From: Ascaphus truei
Lineage: Eukaryota; Chordata; Amphibia; Anura; Ascaphidae
Direction of reading: 5' to 3'
DNA: 64,000 nt
Assembly (NCBI GenBank): GCA_036426205.1
Contig: CM071570.1
Span: forward strand, 68,969,585 to 69,033,584
The notes beneath the pieces were generated by a model that was not told where the DNA came from, ran no database searches, and was given only the letters and a program-made list of their open reading frames with translations. Shown one piece after another: positions 56,304-64,000 of this stretch. Position 1 is the first letter of the stretch; each line of letters starts with the position of its first letter. A program made the translations under genes and the position numbers.

Positions 56304-56732
56304 CACTGGCGACACACTTTATTCGAGCTCGGCAAGTCCCACGAATTCGGGTTACCCGGGTGTATTGAGGTTTGTGACTGTTTTCTGCCCGAGTGCATTG
56401 GGTTATTTTCCAGGCAGGGATTGAAGCATTTTAAGTTATTTTCCAGGCAGGGATTGAAGCATTTTATTCCCGCTGGCTGCAATACTGCACAGTATATATA
56501 TATATACTGCATTACAATTCATGAATTTATGCCATCTGATAGACACGCGAAGCATTGCAGCCTATTAAATCCTAATCATTATCATTTAACAGATCAGCCG
56601 CCCGTCAGCCAGGCATGAACCCAGGCTGGGAAGGCAAACGCAACGGGGCTTGTCAGAGGTGAGGAGCGGCGCATTCCAGGTATCTGCCAGGTACATACCG
56701 GGTATTTGCTCGAATAAAGTGTGTCGGTGCAG
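56304..56732 (+). mobile_element. TA-target MITE, copy B, with internal tandem duplication
   Basis: As 40985-41381 but 429 bp, because TTATTTTCCAGGCAGGGATT and its neighbourhood is duplicated (about 56403-56465). Flanking TA is present. Confidence 0.85.
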
Positions 56733-56965
56733 TACCAAATAAGTATACATGGGAAGGATGTTTATCCAGGGATTAATCCGATTGCCCATTCTTGGAGTCA
56801 GGAAGGAATTAATTTTTCCCCTTAATGGGGTTTTTTGTTTGCCTTCCTCTGGATCAATAAGTATAGATATAGGATAAAGTATCTGTTGTCTAAATTTAGC
56901 ATAGGTTGAACTTGATGGACGGAAATCTTTTTTCAACCTCATCTACTATGTAACTATGTAACTAT
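56733..56965 (+). mobile_element. LINE 3' end with (ATGTAACT)n tail
   Basis: Sequence following the MITE continues the LINE 3' untranslated region (CAGGAAGGAATTAATTTTTC, GGTTGAACTTGATGGACGGA) and ends in CTATGTAACTATGTAACT. Such short-repeat tails are typical of CR1/L2-group LINEs. Confidence 0.8.
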
Positions 56966-57089
56966 TTGCTGTGACTTCACTTCTTCTCAAATTATGCACT
57001 TCTTTTTACCAGCCTCAGTATGTCTCTAACTCTATTCATATATCTTCATCTCTCCTTCCTTCATCACTTCTCTGTTCACATTAACTCCT

Positions 57090-59145
57090 TTCTTACATGC
57101 GCCCTCTGACACCACACAGCTATATCCCCTGCACTAAAAAACACCCCTACAAATCATCCTCACACATTCTCTTTCTTTCCATGCTTCTCCTCCTTGCTTC
57201 TGGGGATATCTCTCCCTATCCTGTTCCCTGCTCTATTTCTACTTGCGCTCATCCTCGCCTGCCAATTGCAAACTCTACTCCCTCTGGTGTCAACCCCTCC
57301 AACCTCATACCCATTCCCTGCCACCCTCCCTCCTCTCTCCCTTTCTCCTGTGCCCTTTGGAATGCTCGCTCTCTTTCTAACAAGTTCCTCTCTGTACATG
57401 ACTTCTTTCTCTCTCACTCTCTCCTCCTATTTGCTATAACTGAGACCTGGCTCACTCAGTTTGACTCTGCTCTGGAAGCTGCCCTCTCTTATGTTGGTCT
57501 TTCCTTCTCCCACACTCCGCGCACTGATGGCAGGGGTGGAGGCGTGGGGCTCCTGCTCTCCTCTCTCTGTCGTTACCGAACACTTCCTATTCCTCCATCT
57601 CTTGCTTTTCCCTCCTTTGAGGCTCACACTGTCCAGATTTTCTCTCCTCTCCCTGTCCATGTGGCAGTCATCTATCGCCCACCTACCTCTACTCATCCCC
57701 CTTCTGCCTTTCTCTCTCACTTTGAATCCTGGCTCTCTTTCTTCCTCTCCTCAGACTCCCCTGTTCTTCTCCTTGGGGACTTCAATTGCCACATTGATGA
57801 CCCCTCTCTCCCTTGGGCCTCCCGCTTTCTTTCTCTAACCTCTTCTTTTGGCCTTCAATAGTGGACAGCAGCCAGCACCCACAAGGATGGCCACTACTTA
57901 GACCTGGTTTTCACTAAAAACTTCTCTCTCTCTGATTTCTCCCTTTCCCCGTTTCCTCTCTCAGACCATCACCTCATCTCATTCTCTCTATCTCGCTTCT
58001 CCCCTTCTCCACCTCCATCTACCCCCCGGTTCTGCAGAAACATGCGCTCTAATCACTTACCTGACTTTGAGTTCACTCCTCCCTCTCCTCTCTCAGCTCT
58101 GCTACAGACCCTGACAACCTGGTTAGGAACTACAACTCTGCCTTGTCCTCCTCTCTTGATCTACATGTCCTGCTTTCTCTCTGCCGCCCTCGCCCTTCTA
58201 ACCCGAGACCCTGGCTAAATTCTGACACGAGCATGCTGCGTTCCTCCACTCGTTCCTCTGAATGCCTCTGGAGTAAATCTCATACTCTCGCAGACTTCCT
58301 TCACTATAAATGTATTCTATCCTTTTTCAACTCTGCCCTCTCGCAAGCTAAACAAGCCTACTTTTCTTCTCTAATCAACATGCACAAGTCTAAGCCACGT
58401 CGACTGTTCTCTGTCTTTGATACTCTACTCAAACCACCCTCAGCTGCCTCTCCTTCCTCCATCTCCGCTCAGGACTTTGCTGACTATTTTAAGGAAAAGG
58501 TGAAATCCATGCGGCAGAACATCCCCTCTGTTTCTTCCTCCCATCCTACACCTCTTCCTAACTCTCCTCCTGCCTTCCTTGACTCTTTTTCCACTGACTC
58601 CGAGGAGGATGTGTCGCTGTTGATCGCCTCTTCTCCCTCTACCACTTGCCCTCTTGACCCCATTCCCTCCCATTTCCTAAACCTCTTGCTCCTACTATAA
58701 TCCCTACACTCACACACATTTTTAACTCCTCCCTCTGCTCTGGAACCTTTCCATCTTCCTTCAAACATGCAACAGTCATACCATTACTCAAAAACAGCAA
58801 GCTTGACCCTACCTGTCTTTCTAACTATCGACCTGTCTCCCTCCTGCCTTTTGTCTCTAAACTCCTTGAACGTCTTGTATTCTCTCGGGTGCTCCATTTT
58901 CTCAACACCTATTCTCTCCTAGACGATCTACAATCTGGCTTCCGCACTGCTCACTCCACGGAAACAGCCCTCACTAAAATAACTGATGACATCTATGCTG
59001 CCAAAGACCATATTTAATACATGAATTAATTTGATGTGTTTTTACCATCTTTTTATCTTCTGAGAACAACACCTTGCGCTGACCGCTACATCACATCCAT
59101 CGCTATATAAATAAAGACATACAATACAATGCAATACAATCAAAC
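57090..59145 (+). pseudogene. Second LINE (L2-like): endonuclease and partial RT
   Basis: 57097-57861 keeps a 254-codon frame with APE endonuclease blocks: LWNARSLSNK, FAITETWL, GRGGGVGLLL, AVIYRPP, LLGDFNCHIDD; SDHHLISF follows after a TAG at 57859. 58143-58700 continues with the region before the RT (WSKSHTLADFLHYK, DPIPSHF). Then the RT start with [19 protein letters not shown] and [19 protein letters not shown] up to about 59010. There it jumps to a 3' end, CGCTATATAAATAAAGACAT and (ACAAT)n, so most RT is deleted. The sequence is strongly CT-biased on the coding strand, unlike the other LINE. Confidence 0.87.
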
Positions 59146-59160
59146 AATCTTTTGATAAGG

Positions 59161-59850
59161 TTTCCATGTTAGATAGATCCTCACTTCTGGTTCAATCTAG
59201 ATTAAAAAGGGAAAATATATCTAGATATACAAAGAGTCATATTCCGAATACGCCTATGTCTTTGAGGTTCATAACAGGTTTCAATCAATCCTCCAGTGCT
59301 ATTGGGAGGATATTGAATAAACATTGGGATATTCTAAAATGTGACCCCCATTTGGGGTCACATTTACCGAATAAAGCATCAGTAATATTTCGGAAAGCCA
59401 GGAAAATGACAAATATACTGGCACCAACTAAGATTAAGAATAGTCATCCATCCGCGTCTGTCATGTCGAGAACCCCTGTTAACCGCTGGTGTGGCAGGTC
59501 ACGCTGTATCACCTGTGGTCACCTGACGGTGTCTGATCAATTTGCCTCTTTGGTCAGGGGTAACATTCATGGTGTCTTGGGTGCCATTACATGTTTGAGT
59601 ATGTATGTCATCTACATGCTGACGTGTGGTTGCGGCAAACAATATGTGGGCCGCAACACGCGTCCCCTCTGTGCTCGATTTCTCGAGCACAGACGGAATA
59701 TCATTAACGTGTTAGCAGTCATGGCATCTATAGACATTATGACTTGGTTCATAACAAGGATCCTAAATCACTTAGAATTATTGGTTTAGAATGCATTTCA
59801 ACCGTCACATTGGGGGGTGATTGTTTCAAATTATTATGCAAACGGGAGAC
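59161..59850 (+). pseudogene. Third PLE family: linker and GIY-YIG endonuclease
   Basis: The frame 59166-59789 contains ILNKHWDILKCDPHLGSHLP (post-RT block), the Cys-rich RWCGRSRCITCGH linker, then VIYMLTCGCGKQYVGRNTRP and CARFLEHRRNI of the GIY-YIG domain. A short shift near 59700 moves the last part (HYDLVHNKDPKSLRIIGLE; WIYQL) to another frame. No RT is present, so the copy is 5'-truncated, as is usual after incomplete reverse transcription. It directly abuts the tail of the second LINE. Confidence 0.85.
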
Positions 59851-59869
59851 TTATTGGATTTACCAGTTA

Positions 59870-60110
59870 GCCTCTCTCTCCCTTATCTCCCCCTCTCTCC
59901 CTTCTCCCCTCTATCTCTCCCCCCTCTCTTTCTCTCTCCCCCTCTCTCTTTCCCTTCCCCCTCACCACACCACTCCATTTGCCCCCCCTGTCCATTTGCC
60001 CCCCTGTCCGTTTGCCCCCTCTCTGTCGGTTTGCCCCCCTCTCTGTCCGTTAACCCCTCCCCCTTTCCACTTCTCTCTGCTGAATTCAGTGCTACTGAAT
60101 TCAGTGTCAG
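59870..60110. repeat. CT-rich low-complexity tract
   Basis: Runs of CTCTCCC and TTTGCCCCCC repeats (four TTTGCCCC units at about 59990-60040). The long Ser/Pro/Leu ORFs here are composition artefacts. Confidence 0.75.
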
Positions 60111-60299
60111 TGTGTGTGTGACAGCAGAGTAGAACACGCCCCCTCTCTTCCCATTTGTCAGAGTAGGGTCATTTGACCCTGCTCTCAGCACGAAAGTATC
60201 TCTCCCTTGTCTCCCCAAGCAGAACGCTTGGGAGACCGTGTGTGCACGTGCACGAGCGCGCGAGCACAGCGGGAGAGGGGATGTGCTGATCAACATTGA

Positions 60300-60363
60300 A
60301 GAAGGTAAGCGCCCCAAGTGCCAAGCGCTAAGCGAGCTCAGCACCAGCGGGGACTCAGCCTAA
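60300..60363. mobile_element. Right end of the GC-rich TIR element
   Basis: GCGAGCTCAGCACCAGCGGG...AGCCTAA is the inverted counterpart of 26211-26250. Confidence 0.5.
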
Positions 60364-60441
60364 GGGATTGATCACTGGTCGTGCATAGTGTATGGTCGTT
60401 TTTTCTCATACACCTAAGCATGACCAGTGATCAATCCCTTA
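60361..60441. repeat. 81-bp hairpin element with perfect 20-bp arms
   Basis: TAAGGGATTGATCACTGGTC (60361-60380) and GACCAGTGATCAATCCCTTA (60422-60441) pair perfectly; the inner part also pairs partly (GTGTATG/CATACAC). It lies exactly between the TIR element and the inverted arm. Confidence 0.75.
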
Positions 60442-61110
60442 TGGTGGACATCTGCAATGTGCTTTAGTGTGTGGTTACATTCATACACTGGGTGTTTTGT
60501 GTAGGTTCTGATAGTCCACACAGTATACATTACATGTAGTTATCATATGTATATATTCCCATTGGAATTATCTGGCCTTGGGTATGATTTGTCATTTGAT
60601 ACTGTCTCAGGCTCTCTCATGCACACTTACACATACGCTGTAAGTGTGATTATCCGTAGGTATTTCAGTGGACGTTATGATATATCAGACACAATTCCTC
60701 TTGGCCATGCTACTATAGGCCACTGGTGACTGTGTTTCTGTAATATCTCCACGTGCTGATTAATTGGTCCCGATTGGACCCATTATCCCGCACACTTTTA
60801 TTGTGCGGATTTTATAGCATTACATTGCTATTTCTAGACCTCTTTCGAGGATCCAGCACGACGTGTTAACTCCTACTTTATTCTTTTCCTTATCATCACA
60901 TTATAGTTCTGGTTCAATTTATATTAATCTATTATATGCTAATAAACAATTTTAATTAATTCATAAACCTTACTTATCAGACCAGACTATTTCTTTTGTA
61001 TTCCATCATTGTTACTCTACATGGTACTCTCGCCACAGACACTGAGCGCAATTTAACCAGACTTATCTGCATGGTAGTGCCTATTCTTCTTGCAGTGTTT
61101 CCTTTTTTTC
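60442..61110 (-). repeat. Right arm of the 36-kb-spaced inverted repeat
   Basis: Reverse complement of 24805-26210 without the 735-bp insertion. Homology ends at the poly-T/CTGTTTAG near 61110. Confidence 0.85.
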
Positions 61111-63770
61111 TGTTTAGTCATTTGCCCTTTTTGCACCGGTCTGTACCCATGACCTCTAGTTCCTGATCAGATAGAGCGGTTAATTTATCTTTCACTTCAA
61201 ATTCAAATGAAGTAAGATTTGCACTCACAATAATAGCAGAAAACAACACATCATATGAGATCCCCTGTCACCCCTCTGACATTCTGACCCAGCGTCCCAC
61301 ATATTGTGTAATGTACCTTGAAAGTGAGCTCAAGGTGCTGTCATTACTGTTATTTCGCATCCTAAAATGTACATTTATAGTAATTGCCACGAATTTCAGC
61401 TGTAGACAATATCAGTGTAATTGTTTTGTTTTAGTAGTAGAAGAGAATGCAGTTATCAAGGGTTGGATGACATCCCTAGATGAAGCCATTTTCTCTGGCA
61501 AAATGCCCATTGGGACAGGGTGCTTCATCCTGTAAATCTCAGCACCAGATAGCTTTCAGCACTGAATTTGCAAGACATGAGACACAGCTGCAACTTTTTT
61601 ACATTTGAGGTAGTATGAAGCAATCTACTAAGACACCTTGCACCATACGGCACGTTGTATTGTATATGGTGTACTGTACAGTATATGTAACGTAAATAAG
61701 ATTCAACAATCTAATGGACCAGATTGAATAGCATTGATGATGAAAGCGCTATTACACACATATCCATCTAATCAAGGGGAACCAGTCATCTGAGTAGAAC
61801 CGGCCAGTGGAATGGGTGAGATCACTTCAATAATATACATTTGCTATACTGTATATTCTATAATGACCTGGACAAACTGAAATGACACATACGTTTATTC
61901 ATGTAATAGTGCAAATCCCTATTGGATGAATATACTGTATTCATATGTGGAATTTCACATTAACTATTTTTTGCTTTGGTATATTCAATCAAGTACTGTA
62001 CCATCAATCTTGTCTTACTTTTATTTGATTTTTTTTAACTGCTGCACTAAAAGCATTAACAAAGATGTTGATTAAAAGGAAACTTGAAAAAATAATAAAG
62101 AACATACAAAATGTTATGAACCAAAATCCGACAATTCACAAATCTCTACCTACAGATGTAGCAAGACATACTGCCGCCGGTGCCACGATGAACACCACAA
62201 TGGAGTGGCATTGGGTCCATGCTTCTGAAATGGAACCCCACGCAGCATTATTCCATCAGTGCTGTGACCAAAGACACTTAGCTACATCTTATAAACAATA
62301 AGCTTTAAGATATTCTCTGGGCTACCTGTTCATATTAGGTATGGTTACCACTGTTCAGTAAAAAAAAAAGGACTGATTAACATTTCCTTCCTTCCTTAAT
62401 GAGCTTATAGTCATACAATGTTGCACTGTAATGCCACAATAACATATATTCCAGAACACTTCTTGCAGAATCCTACTGGTTTTGTCCAGGCTAGGACAAA
62501 AGTCCCTTTCCAAGCCTACTTCCTCGTACCAATGTATCATCAAGGTCAAACCTGAGTCCTAGTAGAAAAAATCTCTAGGAAAAGAGGAGCAGCACATTCA
62601 GTGATTGTATCCGGCATTACACTTTTACACTTTTAGGTAATGTGCAGGAGCATTCATAAAATTAAGGCGGTTAATGTGTAATTTCCAAAGGAGGCACGTG
62701 CTATATGTACTGTACGTCCATTGTAAGGCAACCATTTTGGTCCAGCCAAGATTTGCCCATAAAACATTAAATTGCTACTCACTGGATGCAGAGGGATCAA
62801 TTATAAACAGGACATCGACATGCATATATACAGATGTAGTCAGACTTACTGCTCTTGTGGCCACAAGAAAAAAAGAGGAACCCCATGCCTGAATGCAGCC
62901 CATCCTCGGTTACATGCTTTTGAATGGGACATTACAGGGTTATCCTTCGCTTGAAAGGGCCATCTGCAAGGAGAAAAATACCACAACTCACCTTTTAGAT
63001 CAGTGGTGCAGCATACTGCAGCATCTCTGCATCTCTCTGTCTGGATCCATGTCCCAGGTAAGCAAAGCTGTAGTTCCTTCCCCCTTGATGATGGGGATGC
63101 CCTTATATGAGGCTCTACATCATGAGGGAGGCTGCATGGCCATATTTGGGCAGCAACATCATCAAGGGGCTGGGCAGGATACAAATCACTGATACAGTGG
63201 GGTTGCACACTGCTGTGTAGCTCATCTGAAAAGTGTGTAATTGTATTTAGCTACAGTAATATGAAAAGTGAGTAGTGGTATTTATCTCCCTGAATATGGC
63301 CCAGGGGGGTTAACACTGCTTGATCCCATTAAAGAAGCATGGAACCCTCCTGGGAAACTTACTGCAATTTCCCCATGCCCAAAGGCCTAGTACACTAATA
63401 TCCCATCAGGATTAACACAGCGGGGTCCCAGCTTCTGAATGCTTTTTAGTTTATGTATATTTACAGTAGATCAGTGGGAGTACTATTCATAAGGAGAGAC
63501 TTCTCTGTGTTAATCCTGATAGAAAACTTCCCCCTGCCCAGCACTTAGCTGTGATCAAGCCACACTTGGGCTGCGGTTCAACCACAACAAGTGCAGGTAA
63601 ATTATGCTCCATCTGTTAATTTTCTTTTTGGTTTATACCGCGCTCCGCTATGTTGAAGAATATCCATTTGGAAATTACAGATTTAAGCATATATTATACA
63701 ACTTCATCAAGGAGGACTGTGGTTATAAATAAAGTAGAAATAATTTTAGGAAAGATAAAGTGGCCTATGC
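61111..63770. other. 2.7 kb with no gene seen
   Basis: Short ORFs only. A small inverted repeat ATCAGGATTAACACAG (about 63406-63421) / CTGTGTTAATCCTGAT (about 63506-63521) suggests a MITE remnant. TACTGTA-type palindromes occur near 61670. Confidence 0.5.
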
Positions 63771-63780
63771 TAGTAGCCTT

Positions 63781-63863
63781 CATAACCCACTTATCGAGGC
63801 TTTTAGCTGTTATCGGCCAAAAATGCTTACAGTCATTCAAAAAGCCTCGATAAGTGGGTTATG
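63781..63863. repeat. Perfect 24-bp inverted repeat, 35-base spacer
   Basis: The left arm 63781-63804 begins CATAACCCACTTATCGAGGC; the right arm 63840-63863 is its exact complement. Probably a tiny foldback element. Confidence 0.8.
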
Positions 63864-64000
63864 TTCCCTTAAAGTGATTTCACATCCTTTTTACTCATTG
63901 AACATATCACATAGTACAGCAACCAATGGTATTGTCTTTAATTCAATTGGCTGTAATACCACATGATTTGAGCCATGTGGTTTTAATGATGTGACGTACC

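Larger units (their letters stand above)
41384..56732. repeat. ~15-kb composite, tandem copy B (indel-rich)
   Basis: Same order and same nested insertions as copy A, including identical MITE and L1-tail positions. It therefore descends from copy A's arrangement or is the same locus. Differences are mostly one-base insertions and deletions, densest over 41.4-54 kb, and fewer after about 55 kb. Confidence 0.9.

Noticed and set aside
59744..60344. Long ORFs rich in Ser, Pro and Leu on both strands
   Set aside because: They follow from the CT-rich low-complexity tract; no domain and no consistent start.
24805..61110. A Polinton/Maverick-type giant transposon with ~670-bp TIRs
   Set aside because: No DNA polymerase B, integrase, capsid or protease gene is present between the arms; the interior is PLE and LINE DNA.
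61311..61535. 74-codon ORF in the right flank
   Set aside because: No recognisable motif, no supporting context and a length within chance expectation.

Overview
The window looks like vertebrate nuclear DNA, most probably from an anuran amphibian. It is AT-rich and intron-scale, it carries many microsatellites, and it is dominated by nested Penelope-like elements (PLEs), CR1/L2-type LINEs, chromodomain Gypsy LTR elements and small TIR/palindromic elements of kinds I associate with frog genomes. That assignment is inference: I see no conserved host gene that would fix the taxon. No rRNA, tRNA or CRISPR was recognised. Almost all coding sequence belongs to mobile elements and most of it is broken.

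Layout. (1) 1-8.8 kb: an unusual module. On the + strand lies a coiled-coil ORF followed by a BEN-like domain ORF. On the - strand lies a convergent 193-codon ORF with a forkhead (winged-helix) domain whose recognition helix is altered. Each ORF ends at a TGA inside a GTGAG splice-donor-like sequence, with a good acceptor that makes a 107-nt intron in both cases. Between them is a duplicated ~750-bp noncoding segment with a 16-bp motif repeated at 21-bp spacing. One copy is split by a complete LTR retrotransposon (1837-6191, TSD GCATG); the other keeps the empty site. (2) 8.9-14.1 kb: fragments of a MITE, a CR1-like LINE, two PLEs and a deleted chromodomain Gypsy element. (3) 14.1-18.8 kb: PLE-type untranslated DNA, a large palindrome with a hammerhead-like motif at its tip, and a 406-bp partly tandem unit carrying a canonical type I hammerhead ribozyme (17971-18053) between (TA)n tracts. 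(4) 18.8-24.8 kb: Tc1/mariner and MITE remnants, a 440-bp CT tract and gene-free AT-rich DNA. (5) 24.8-61.1 kb: a region bounded by ~670-bp inverted arms. It contains a ~15-kb composite (PLE1 on -, two PLE pieces on +, a CR1/L2-like LINE with an SGNH-type ORF1, nested MITEs) present twice in tandem (26.4-41.4 and 41.4-56.7 kb). The second copy is full of one-base indels and has a 20-G run, which suggests unpolished long-read sequence or a false duplication. After it come a second LINE (57.1-59.1 kb) and a third PLE family (59.2-59.85 kb). (6) 61.1-64 kb: gene-free DNA with two small inverted repeats.

How the parts work together: PLEs supply a reverse transcriptase plus GIY-YIG endonuclease, and their pseudo-LTRs carry hammerhead or hammerhead-derived motifs, several of them decayed. 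LINEs supply ORF1, APE endonuclease and RT. MITEs and the hammerhead unit are non-autonomous passengers. The BEN/forkhead pair does not belong to any of these families and is the best candidate for something undescribed.
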